64,000 bases of DNA from positions 62,001 to 126,000 of the forward strand of contig NZ_JANUGQ010000001.1 in NCBI RefSeq assembly GCF_024756275.1, in the 5' to 3' direction. This document shows positions 29,620-36,921 of the stretch, in pieces. How positions within the stretch are numbered: position 1 is the stretch's first letter; each line of letters opens with the position of its first letter. Below the pieces are notes generated by a model. It had not been told where the DNA came from. It did no database searches and was given only the letters and a program-made list of their open reading frames with translations. The position numbers were made by a program, and so were the translations under genes. Source of the DNA: Streptomyces pyxinae (GTDB lineage Bacteria; Actinomycetota; Actinomycetes; Streptomycetales; Streptomycetaceae).

Positions 29620-30981
29620 TCAGCGGGGCACGGCGGCCGGAATGTGGTACGGCGAACCCGCGTTGACCGCGGCCGGGTCGAAGGAGCCGGTGACGGCGTA
29701 CCGGGCGGCGATCTCCCGGCGCTCCTCCGGCGGGATGACGGCGTCAATGTCGGTGAAGCCGCCGGGGGCCCGCCGGTGCGCCAGATCGATGACCACCTCG
29801 GGGCCGAGCCGGCGGTTGGCGTGCTGGAGCGCCGTCATGGCGGGCCGCCGCCCGGCCTCGTAGGCGGCGAGCGCCTCGACCGGGTCGTGGTGGCGGGCCA
29901 GCGCGTGGGCGAGGGCGCGGGCGTCCATCACGGCCTGGCTGGCGCCGTTGGAACCGATCGGGTACATGGCGTGCGCGGCGTCCCCGACCAGGGTGGTGCG
30001 GCCCAGGCTCCAGCGCGTCAGCGGCTCCCGGTCCGCCATCGGGTACTCGAACGCCCCGTCGGCCGCCCGCAGCACCTCGGGTACGCGCCAGCCGCCGAAC
30101 TCCCAGCCCTCGTAGTGCGGGGCGAACCGGGCGACCGGCACCGGCCGGTTCCAGTCCCCGCGCGGCAGGTCCGGGCCGGGCCCGCGCGGATACGCCTCGG
30201 CGGCGGGCAGGGCCAGCGCCCAGTTGACGAGAACCTCGGAGCGGCCCGGCGTGGGCTCGGTGAGCGGGTAGAGCACCGCCTTCCGCCGGTCGTCGCCGGC
30301 GATGACCATGTACGGGGCGGTCCGCGCGGCGGCCATCCGGGAGACCCCGCGCCAGATCAGGGTGCCCTTCCAGGGCGGCTCGCCCTCGTCCGGACGGAGG
30401 GCGGCGCGGACGGCCGACCGGATGCCGTCGGCGCCGATCAGCAGATCGGGTTCGAGCGTGGCGAGCCCCTGCCGGCTGCCGTCCCGGTGCGCCAGCCGCA
30501 CCCGGGGCCGGCCGTCCGGGCGCGGGTCGACCCCGGTCACCCGGACCCCGCCGACGATGGCCGCCGCGCCCAGCCGGGCCCGTACCGCGCCGGCCAGGAC
30601 GAGCTGGAGATGGCCCCGGTGGACGGAGAGCTGGGGCCAGCGGTAGCCGGCGGCGGTGCCCCGGTCCTCCCGGGCGATCAGTCCGCCGCTCCGGTGGTAG
30701 TAGCGCAGCTCCCGGGTGCGTACGGCACCGGCGGCCAGCGCGTCCAGCACCCCGAGGGCGTCCAGTTCCCGGACGGCGTTGGGCATCAGGTTCAGCCCGG
30801 CGCCGACCGGTTTGATCTCGCGGGCCGCCTCCACCACGGTGATCCGCTCGTACCCCGCGTGGTGCAGGGCCAGCGCGGTGGTGAGCCCGGCGACGCCGCC
30901 GCCGGCGACGAGGATGTGCGGGGTCGCCGGGAGCACCGGGGGCGCCGGGGTCGTGGGGCTGATGGGGGTCGTCGGGCTCAT
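29620..30981 (-). CDS. FAD-dependent aromatic monooxygenase (group A)
   Basis: 453 residues. N-terminal Rossmann FAD motif VAGGGVAGLTTALALHHAG, central DG-type motif (LLIGADGIRSAVR) and the C-terminal ribityl-binding GDAAHAMYPIGSNGASQA. These mark the salicylate-hydroxylase/UbiH-like single-component flavin monooxygenases, which use NAD(P)H and O2 to hydroxylate aromatic rings. The first ~20 residues are a Pro/Thr repeat (SPTTPISPTTPAPP) that looks like late-added sequence. It is the last gene of a minus-strand run with a PrnB-like enzyme 111 bp upstream and an HpaB-like oxygenase before that, so its substrate is probably an aromatic amine or phenol made or altered by them. ATG 30981 has AAGGAC 8 bases upstream. 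Confidence 0.85.
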   Translation of the reverse strand: MSPTTPISPTTPAPPVLPATPHILVAGGGVAGLTTALALHHAGYERITVVEAAREIKPVGAGLNLMPNAVRELDALGVLDALAAGAVRTRELRYYHRSGGLIAREDRGTAAGYRWPQLSVHRGHLQLVLAGAVRARLGAAAIVGGVRVTGVDPRPDGRPRVRLAHRDGSRQGLATLEPDLLIGADGIRSAVRAALRPDEGEPPWKGTLIWRGVSRMAAARTAPYMVIAGDDRRKAVLYPLTEPTPGRSEVLVNWALALPAAEAYPRGPGPDLPRGDWNRPVPVARFAPHYEGWEFGGWRVPEVLRAADGAFEYPMADREPLTRWSLGRTTLVGDAAHAMYPIGSNGASQAVMDARALAHALARHHDPVEALAAYEAGRRPAMTALQHANRRLGPEVVIDLAHRRAPGGFTDIDAVIPPEERREIAARYAVTGSFDPAAVNAGSPYHIPAAVPR

Positions 30982-31092
30982 GGGCGGTGTCCTTCACGTC
31001 CTGCTGCGTCCAGCCGTGTCCGGCACGTCCCGCACGTCCCGTACATCCCGCACGTCCGGCGCGCCGGCGCCTCCCGGGCGGCGCCCCGGGCC
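30982..31092. repeat. 9-bp-type CGTCCCGCA repeats between PrnB-like and FAD-monooxygenase genes
   Basis: About five imperfect tandem units (CACGTCCCG, TACATCCCG, CACGTCCGG) between about 31018 and 31062. They occupy the short spacer between two genes that otherwise look like one operon. Confidence 0.6.
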
Positions 31093-32214
31093 TCAGGCGG
31101 CCGGGGTGCGGGGGCGTTCGGCGGCACGGCGGACCAGCGTCTCGTTGTCCCGGGTCAGATCGAGCACGGTGCGCAGCAGGGCGACCGGCGCACCACCGCT
31201 GCCCGCCTCGTAGAGCCGTACCTCCTCGCCGTACGCCTTGCGGGCGATCCCGAAGTGGCGGGCCCGGAAGGTCTTCAGGATCCGCAGCAGCTCCGCCAGC
31301 GAGCGCGCGGACCGGGCGAGCGCCGGGGGCGTCCGGGACCCGCCCTCCCAGCTGAGCGCGGCGGAGAGCTTGCTGACGGCGGAGGTGCCGCCCCGGTGCG
31401 CGGACCGGAAGGCCCGCCAGGCCGGCAGGGCGTAGACGGCGGACTCGTCCAGGAAGGCGTCGTAGGCCGGGTCGGACCGGTCGCACTGCCACACCGTCAG
31501 GTCCACCAGCCAGAGCGGCACCTGGGCGGCGGCCGGGCCCAGATAGCGGCGGCCCGCGATCTCGACCTCCTCGAAGTAGGGGCGCAGGCCGCGCGCGAAG
31601 AAGACCGGCGAGACCTGGGCGACGGTGAAGTCGATGGAGTCGACCATGGCCCGCACCTGGTGGGCGGTACGGTCCAGGGCGGTGGCGAAGCCGGGGTCGT
31701 ACGGTTCGAGCCGGGCCAGCTCCCCGCAGGTGTCCAGGGCGGCGACCAGCGCGGGGAAGACCATCCGGACGGCCTGCTGGAGATGGGCCTCCATCCGCTC
31801 CCCGGTGAACATCCGCTGCCGGGCGCCGGGCGGGTTCCAGGTGGTGTAGTGGTGCACGGTGTCCCGGGGGACCATCCCGGTACGCCTGCCGAGCGCGGCC
31901 AGCACCGGCAGGGCGTCCGGGACGGCGGCGAGCGGCTCGGTGCCGTGACGTTTCAGCGACCCGAGCAGCATCCCGAGGTCGCGCATCGCGGCCAGTGCCT
32001 CCGGCACGCTCCACCGGGCCACCCCGGCGGGGTCGGGCAGCAGCCCGCGCAGGGCGGCGGTGAGCGCGGGCACATCGGCGTCCCGGTTCATGCCGGGCAG
32101 CGCGGCGAGCGGCTGATCGGCGCCGAGCGGGTCGGCCGCGCGGATCTCGGCTATCCGGTAGCGCGGGTCGGCGCTGCCGTCGAGACCGGGCGCGACGAGG
32201 TCGTACAGGGTCAA
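31093..32214 (-). CDS. PrnB-like heme enzyme (indoleamine/tryptophan dioxygenase superfamily)
   Basis: 373 residues. The sequence follows monodechloroaminopyrrolnitrin synthase PrnB as I recall it: LPGMNRDADVP, AMRDLGMLLGSLKRHGTEP, a TTWNPPGARQR segment, FFARGLRPYFE, YLGPAAAQVPL and a late FRARHFGIARKAY whose His would be the proximal heme ligand. PrnB rearranges 7-chlorotryptophan in pyrrolnitrin synthesis and shares the fold of indoleamine 2,3-dioxygenase. Here no PrnA halogenase or PrnD Rieske oxygenase is nearby, so the substrate is probably tryptophan or another indole/aromatic amino acid and the product is unknown. TTG 32214 is the family-like start, with GAGGGAGA upstream, and it overlaps the stop of a His-rich frame (TTGA). 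Clustered with HpaB-like and FAD monooxygenases. Confidence 0.72.
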   Translation of the reverse strand: MTLYDLVAPGLDGSADPRYRIAEIRAADPLGADQPLAALPGMNRDADVPALTAALRGLLPDPAGVARWSVPEALAAMRDLGMLLGSLKRHGTEPLAAVPDALPVLAALGRRTGMVPRDTVHHYTTWNPPGARQRMFTGERMEAHLQQAVRMVFPALVAALDTCGELARLEPYDPGFATALDRTAHQVRAMVDSIDFTVAQVSPVFFARGLRPYFEEVEIAGRRYLGPAAAQVPLWLVDLTVWQCDRSDPAYDAFLDESAVYALPAWRAFRSAHRGGTSAVSKLSAALSWEGGSRTPPALARSARSLAELLRILKTFRARHFGIARKAYGEEVRLYEAGSGGAPVALLRTVLDLTRDNETLVRRAAERPRTPAA

Positions 32215-32585
32215 CGGGATGTCTCCCTCGGGCGGTGTCGATGACGATGCCGCGCCGGCGGCCGGCCGCCCCGGGCCACGACCGGTGCGCCGGCCCGGCC
32301 GGGCGGATCGGGGTGGCCGGTTCGGCCGGTGTGACCGGCATATTCGGCGTGATCGGCGTGATCGGCATCAGTGGTGTGATCGGTGTCAGTGGTGTGATCG
32401 GCTTGATCGACGTGAGTGCTGTGACCAGTGTGGTCATTGTGATTGCTGTGATTGCTGTGATTGCTGTGATCAATGGTGTCAATGTGACTGAGCGGGTCGA
32501 TGTGATCCCGGTGGCCGAAGTGACCGACCGGGCCAGGGGATTCGGCCGCTCGGCCGGGGTGGCCGGTCCTCGCTGCGCGGGGCAT
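32211..32585 (-). CDS. Possible His/Asp-rich small protein (may be a repeat artefact)
   Basis: 124 codons. The central part is a run of His-containing tripeptide-like repeats (DHSNHSNHSNHNDHTGH, then DHTTDTDHTTDADHADHAEY), with about twenty His in 50 residues. For coding: the stop overlaps the start of the PrnB-like gene by 4 bases, as in coupled genes, and the product would be a plausible metal- or heme-binding carrier for the enzyme encoded next. Against coding: the repeat tract gives low-complexity frames on both strands, third-position GC is only about 60% against over 90% in neighbours, and the Shine-Dalgarno is poor. I cannot decide, and no family is recognised. Confidence 0.3.
   Translation of the reverse strand: MPRAARTGHPGRAAESPGPVGHFGHRDHIDPLSHIDTIDHSNHSNHSNHNDHTGHSTHVDQADHTTDTDHTTDADHADHAEYAGHTGRTGHPDPPGRAGAPVVARGGRPPARHRHRHRPRETSR
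32330..32490. repeat. Degenerate 9-bp tandem repeats (GTGATTGCT/GTGATCGGC)
   Basis: Some fifteen head-to-tail 9-bp-like units, including three exact GTGATTGCT copies around 32438-32465 and a GTGTCAGTGGTGTGATCGG block. AT content is higher than around it. It underlies the His-rich frame on the minus strand and a Val/Ile/Gly repeat frame on the plus strand. Confidence 0.8.
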
Positions 32586-32743
32586 CCGTCAGCCCCCCGG
32601 CGCGTGGCCGGCGGCACTGGACGCGTGGCCGGCGGCACCCGGCACGGGACGACCGCTCCCGAGGCCCCGGCCGGGCACCCCCGCCGTGCCTGCCGTGCCC
32701 ACCGCACTCGCCGTATCCGCGCCGTTCACCGCCCGGGTGCCCC

Positions 32744-34234
32744 TCATGCCCGGCCGCTCCCCCGGTCACCCGGCCGGCCGTCGCCCCGGTCGCCGCCCAG
32801 TTCGTAGCCGGCCAGGCAGTCGCGGGCCAGTGCCTCGCAGGCGGCGCCGTCGCCCGCCCAGGCCTGCTGGGCCAGATAGACGTGCGGGGCGCCGTGGTAG
32901 AAGCGCTCGTACTGTTCATGGCGCCCGGCGAACTCCGAACCCAGCGCGTCCCAGGCCAGCTTGAGCAGTTTCACCCGCTCCTCCGCCGGGGTGCCGGGCG
33001 AGCGGACGTACTTGCGGATCAGCGGCCCCAGCTCCGGGTGGAGCAGGTCGTCGCCGGAGGCGGGCAGCTGGATGAGCCCGCCGCCCGCCAGCAGCTTGAT
33101 CTCCCGCACCGCCCGGGGGTACAGCTCCCCGGCCATGATCCGGTGGGCGTACGAGATCTCGGTGCCGGGCATCACCCCGCCGCGCCCGCCGTCCACCTCC
33201 TCGTACGACACTTCGGCGGCCAGTACGAACGCCTTGGCCTGGGCGACCCAGCCGAGCAGCCGGCCGACGGACTGGACGACCTGCGGCAGCGCGTGGGTGT
33301 CGTTGGCCCGGGTCAGCAGGATGGCGAGGCCGGTGAGGAACTCCAGCTTGGTCCAGAAGCGGGTGGCCGCCTGGTGGACGAAGTTGACGTACGCCGGGGT
33401 CCGCCACCACATGTGATGGCTGGTCTCCACGTCCCGGTAGGTGAGGACGTTCTCCCAGGGGACGAAGACGTCGTCGCAGACGAGCAGCGCGTCGTTCTCG
33501 TCGAACCGGGCGGAGAGCGGGTTGTCGAAGACACTGCGGGCCCGGCCCTCGTAGGAGGTGCGGGCGATCAGTTTCAGCCCGGGGGCGGCCACCGGGAGCG
33601 AGAACGAGACGGCGTGCTCGATGTCGGCGGGGGCGAGCGGCTCGATGGTGCCGACGATCACCTCGTTGGCGAAGACCGTGCCGGTGCCGATCGTCTTGGC
33701 GCCCCGGACGACGATGCCGCCGTCCTTCTCCGCGACCACCCGCACCACCGGGTCGTCCTCCTCCTGTCCCGCGGTGGACCGGACGCGGTCGTTCCGGGGG
33801 TTGGTGAGGGTGAAGGCCGCGTGCAGGTCCCCCTCGGCCAGCCGCCGGTGGCAGGCGAGGGCGTTGGCCGCCCCGTCGTACGTCTCCCCGGTGAACACCC
33901 CGGGCGCGGCGGCGAATCCGGCCGCCCCGGCCGCCATGCAGTCCGGGGCGCGGCCCAGGAAGCCGTAGCTCGCCTCGGCCCACACCTTGTGGGCCCGGCG
34001 GCGGGCGACCAGGTCCGGGTGGTCGCGCGGGACGAGGAAGGCGCGGTGGACACCGTCCCGGGTGAGCACCGGGGTGTGCGGGGAGTCGTGCGCCAGGTCG
34101 TAGAGGCCGGCCAGCGAGGCGGCGGTGTTCCGGAAGGCCGGGTGCGCGGTGACGTCCGCGATCCGTTCGCCGTCGAGCCACACCTCGCGGCCGTCGCGCA
34201 GCGACTCCAGATACTCCCGGCCGGACCTCGTCAA
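32744..34234 (-). CDS. HpaB-like FADH2-dependent aromatic hydroxylase (oxygenase component)
   Basis: About 496 residues of the 4-hydroxyphenylacetate 3-hydroxylase large-subunit family (HpaB/PvcC type): TRSGREYLESLRDGREVWL at the start, DVTAHPAFRNTA, RDHPDLVARRRAHKVW, the flavin-site stretch GAKTIGTGTVFANEVIVGT, VFDNPLSARFDENDALLVCDDVFVPWE (conserved across the family), and GRLIGW-like GRLLGWV. Such enzymes use reduced FAD from a separate reductase to hydroxylate phenols. No HpaC-type reductase is in the window. The only suitable start is TTG 34234, with GGGGAGAGA upstream. It is followed by the PrnB-like and FAD-monooxygenase genes on the same strand, implying sequential oxidation of one aromatic substrate. 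Confidence 0.85.
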   Translation of the reverse strand: MTRSGREYLESLRDGREVWLDGERIADVTAHPAFRNTAASLAGLYDLAHDSPHTPVLTRDGVHRAFLVPRDHPDLVARRRAHKVWAEASYGFLGRAPDCMAAGAAGFAAAPGVFTGETYDGAANALACHRRLAEGDLHAAFTLTNPRNDRVRSTAGQEEDDPVVRVVAEKDGGIVVRGAKTIGTGTVFANEVIVGTIEPLAPADIEHAVSFSLPVAAPGLKLIARTSYEGRARSVFDNPLSARFDENDALLVCDDVFVPWENVLTYRDVETSHHMWWRTPAYVNFVHQAATRFWTKLEFLTGLAILLTRANDTHALPQVVQSVGRLLGWVAQAKAFVLAAEVSYEEVDGGRGGVMPGTEISYAHRIMAGELYPRAVREIKLLAGGGLIQLPASGDDLLHPELGPLIRKYVRSPGTPAEERVKLLKLAWDALGSEFAGRHEQYERFYHGAPHVYLAQQAWAGDGAACEALARDCLAGYELGGDRGDGRPGDRGSGRA

Positions 34235-34528
34235 CCGTCTCTCCCCCTCTCCCCCGATCGATGACCCCCTGGCGGCTCCGCTCGCGGACCTCTCGTGGGC
34301 CCCTCGTGGGCCCTCGCGGACCCGCTCGCCCGGCCGGCGGGCATCCCTCGTGCGGATTCCGCGCGGATCGCTCGCGTCCCGCGGTGAGTCTTTGCCGGTG
34401 CAGAGCCTCTCCGGCGGCGTGTGTCCGGGGCAATGAACGTCCGTCCAGGGGTCCTTAAGAACCCGCCAGCGGCTGTCCCCACATGTCACGCATGTCAGGC
34501 GGCTCCGGTGTCATCGGTGTCACCGGGG
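34235..34528. other. 294-bp gap between AraC-type and HpaB-like genes
   Basis: Contains CTCGTGGGCCC-type direct repeats (about 34285-34335) and a GTGTCATCGGTGTCACCGG-like repeat next to the regulator end (34505-34535). The HpaB-like promoter is expected here; no clear operator is identified. Confidence 0.4.
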
Positions 34529-35482
34529 TCAGGCGGCCCCGGCCGTCCCCGCCCGGTACTCCCCCGGGGTCTGTCCGAACCATTTGCGGAAGGCGAGATG
34601 GAAACCGACCGCGCTCTGGTAGCCGACCCGCTGCGGCACGGCCGACTGCGGCAGTGAGGTCTCACCGAGCAGCCGCGCCGCCTCCTGCATCCGGCGGCCG
34701 GTCAGATGGCGGGCCGGTGCCTCCCCGACCAGCGCCCGGAAGGCCGAGGTGAAGGCCGAGCGGGACATGCCGGCCTCCCGGGCGAGCGACTCGATGGTCC
34801 AGGGCTCGGAGAACCTGGTCGCGATCATCACCAGGGCCCGGCTGATCCCCGGGTGGCTCAGCACCGGCAGTGCCCCGGGGTTCTCGGTGAGCTCCCGCAG
34901 CAGCGGCCGGAGCGCCAGTACCAGCGCCATCTCGAAGGCGCGCAGGGTGATCAGCCGGTCGCCGGGGCCGGCCGGCCGGTGCGGGGCGGCGAGCAGGCGC
35001 AGGGTGTCCCGGAGCAGTGGCTCCCGCTTCACCTGGGTGCCGTCCAGCACCAGCGCCCAGGGCAGCGCCCGGTAGAGACCGGTGGCGGCGCTGGCGTCGT
35101 AGTGCAGGCCCGCGCAGAGCAGCCGGCTGACCGGTCCGGTGCCCTCGATCCGCAGCTCGCCTGAGGTGCCCGGCTGCCGCCCGGGCAGCACGGCGTTGAG
35201 CGGCAGGCCCTGCCGCTCGGGCCGGTCGGAGAGCCGGTGCGCGGTGCCGGTGGGGAAGACGGCGAGGTCGCCGGCGCGCAGCCGCAGCGGTGTCCGGCCC
35301 TCACTGGTGATCCAGCACTCGCCCTCCACGAGGTAGTGCAGGATCGCGCAGCTCTGCTCGGCGTCGCCCTCGATCGCCCAGGGGGCGCGGACGTGCCAGC
35401 GGCTGTCGAAGACGCCCGTCAGGCGCAGTGGTTTGAGCAGTTCGCTCAGGAGGTCGTCGCTGTCGGTTCCCACGGTGTCCAT
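34529..35482 (-). CDS. AraC-family transcriptional regulator (cupin sensor)
   Basis: 317 residues. An N-terminal AraC-binding cupin (AILHYLVEGECWITSEG, RLRAGDLAVFPTGTAHRL) precedes two C-terminal HTH motifs: IESLAREAGMSRSAFTSAFRALVGEAPARHLTGRRM and QSAVPQRVGYQSAVGFHLAFRKWFGQTPGEYR. This is the subclass with a cupin_6 sensor that usually activates a divergently or adjacently encoded oxidoreductase. It lies between the NmrA-type gene (divergent) and the HpaB-like gene (same strand), so it is the obvious candidate regulator of both. Confidence 0.9.
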   Translation of the reverse strand: MDTVGTDSDDLLSELLKPLRLTGVFDSRWHVRAPWAIEGDAEQSCAILHYLVEGECWITSEGRTPLRLRAGDLAVFPTGTAHRLSDRPERQGLPLNAVLPGRQPGTSGELRIEGTGPVSRLLCAGLHYDASAATGLYRALPWALVLDGTQVKREPLLRDTLRLLAAPHRPAGPGDRLITLRAFEMALVLALRPLLRELTENPGALPVLSHPGISRALVMIATRFSEPWTIESLAREAGMSRSAFTSAFRALVGEAPARHLTGRRMQEAARLLGETSLPQSAVPQRVGYQSAVGFHLAFRKWFGQTPGEYRAGTAGAA

Positions 35483-35598
35483 GGACGATCCTTCAACCCC
35501 CGCCCCGGTTTGTTAATTGATCGGCCAAAGCCGTCGCCGCCAGCCTGAGCAGTGTCGTCCCGGCGCAATCCCACCCTATCGAAGGGCCCTTCAGCCGT

Positions 35599-36537
35599 AT
35601 GTCCGATCACATGCCGATGTGGGTGGCCGTCGTGGGGGCGACGGGTTTCCAGGGCGGTGCGATCGCCCGTCTCCTGACCGAGCGGAATCACCGGGTCCGG
35701 TCGCTCAGCCGGCGTCCGGCCGGCGACCGGCCGCCGCTGCCCGGCGTCACCTTCACCACCGGTGACCTGGGCGATCTGGACGACGTACGGCAGTTGTTCG
35801 CCGGGGCGACCCATGCCGTGGTGACCATGCCGCTGGTGTACGAGCCCGCCCGGGTGCGCGCCTACGCCCGCAACCTGGTGGTGGCGGCCCAGGAGACCGG
35901 GGTGCTGCGCATCGTCCACAACGCCAACACCCGGATCCCGGCGGGCGCCACCGGGGTGGCCGCCTTCGAGACCCGCCGGGTGACCGAGGAGCTGCTGGCC
36001 GCTTCCGGGGTGGAGCTGGTGGTGCTGCGGCCCCCGGTCTATCTGGACAACCTGTTCAGCCCGTGGACCGGCCCGGCCCTGGTGGACGACGGGATCCTCG
36101 GCTGTCCGCTGCCGGCCGCCGCCCCGGTGGCCTGGCTGTCGCACCGGGACCTGGCCGAGGCGGTGCTCGCCGCGCTCACCGCCGACGGGGTGGCGGGCCG
36201 CGCCTGGGAGCTGGGCGGCGGGCGGTCGCTGACCGGCGGTGAACTGGCGGCGGCGTTCGGCCGTGGGCTCGGCCGGGCGGTGCGCTACCGGGCCCTGGAG
36301 CCGGAGGTGTTCGAGCGGGGCCTCGCCCGGGTGCTGGGCCCGGGCCCGGCGGCGGGTGTGGCGGGCCTCTACCACCACCTCGCCACCGGGGCCGACCCGC
36401 TGCTGATGGCGGACGACGGGGGCGAGGCGGCCCGGGCCCTGGGGCTGCGGCCGGCCCCGGTGGAGGAGTGGGTCACCCGCCAGCCGTGGCAGATCTGGTC
36501 GTCCGCCCCGACCGAAGAGACCCGCCGCCGCGCCTGA
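35599..36537 (+). CDS. NmrA-type NAD(P)-binding protein (atypical SDR)
   Basis: 312 residues. Rossmann motif VAVVGATGFQGGAIARLL at the N-terminus, HRVRSLSRRPAGDRP for the NADP phosphate, FTTGDLGDLDDVRQLFAGATHAVVTMP, then VLRPPVYLDNLFSPW and a substrate-domain end with ELGGGRSLTGGELAAAFG. This is the NmrA/HSCARG-like branch of extended SDRs, which act either as redox sensors or as NAD(P)H-dependent reductases. Divergent from the AraC-type regulator across 116 bp, the commonest arrangement for regulator and target. A role as reductase of the quinone or imine made by the cluster oxygenases is possible but unproven. Confidence 0.82.
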   Translation: MSDHMPMWVAVVGATGFQGGAIARLLTERNHRVRSLSRRPAGDRPPLPGVTFTTGDLGDLDDVRQLFAGATHAVVTMPLVYEPARVRAYARNLVVAAQETGVLRIVHNANTRIPAGATGVAAFETRRVTEELLAASGVELVVLRPPVYLDNLFSPWTGPALVDDGILGCPLPAAAPVAWLSHRDLAEAVLAALTADGVAGRAWELGGGRSLTGGELAAAFGRGLGRAVRYRALEPEVFERGLARVLGPGPAAGVAGLYHHLATGADPLLMADDGGEAARALGLRPAPVEEWVTRQPWQIWSSAPTEETRRRA

Positions 36538-36845
36538 CCCGCCGGCAGGCCGCCGGTGGCCCACCGGCGGGGTCGCCGGTGACCCACCGGCAGGCCGCCG
36601 GTCGTATACAACCGCCCCGCCGCCCACCCCCCTCATACCGGTGGGACCACTGAGCCATCCGGGGGGCGTGAAGTGCTTGGACACTCCCGACAGGGGGCGC
36701 TTCCGTGATTTTCATCCGAATGGGGCCGGATCTCGCCGTACGACTACCCCCAGGTAGTTAACAAACGGCCGGATTGCCCACACGGAGTGTGTGGGAAGGC
36801 TCAACCGGTACCCGCCCACCCGAGTGAACCCGGACAGGAGCGGCA
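36538..36845. promoter_or_regulatory. glgE promoter region with two dyads
   Basis: 308 bp. After the NmrA-type stop come direct repeats of a CCGGCAGGCCGCCGGT unit (36542-36557, 36589-36604). Nearer glgE are two dyads: ACTACC-N4-GGTAGT (36743-36758) and CCCACAC-N5-GTGTGGG (36777-36795). Both are good operator candidates; the regulator is unknown. Confidence 0.55.
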
Positions 36846-36902
36846 ATGCCGGCGTCCCGTCCCGTGTCAACGGAACAGCTACAAAGAGCGCTATCCCGTT
36901 AA
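36846..36902 (+). CDS. 18-residue leader ORF upstream of glgE
   Basis: ATG 36846 has a strong AGGAG 6 bases upstream and encodes MPASRPVSTEQLQRALSR before TAA at 36900-36902, 19 bases before the glgE GTG. It is out of frame with glgE. It could be a translational-control peptide or the remains of a longer N-terminus separated by a frameshift. Confidence 0.4.
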   Translation: MPASRPVSTEQLQRALSR

Positions 36903-36921
36903 GCAACCGTCAGGTGATGCC

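Noticed and set aside
29620..36537. Pyrrolnitrin biosynthesis cluster
   Set aside because: Only a PrnB-like gene is present. The PrnA halogenase, PrnC and PrnD are absent, so the known pathway is not supported.
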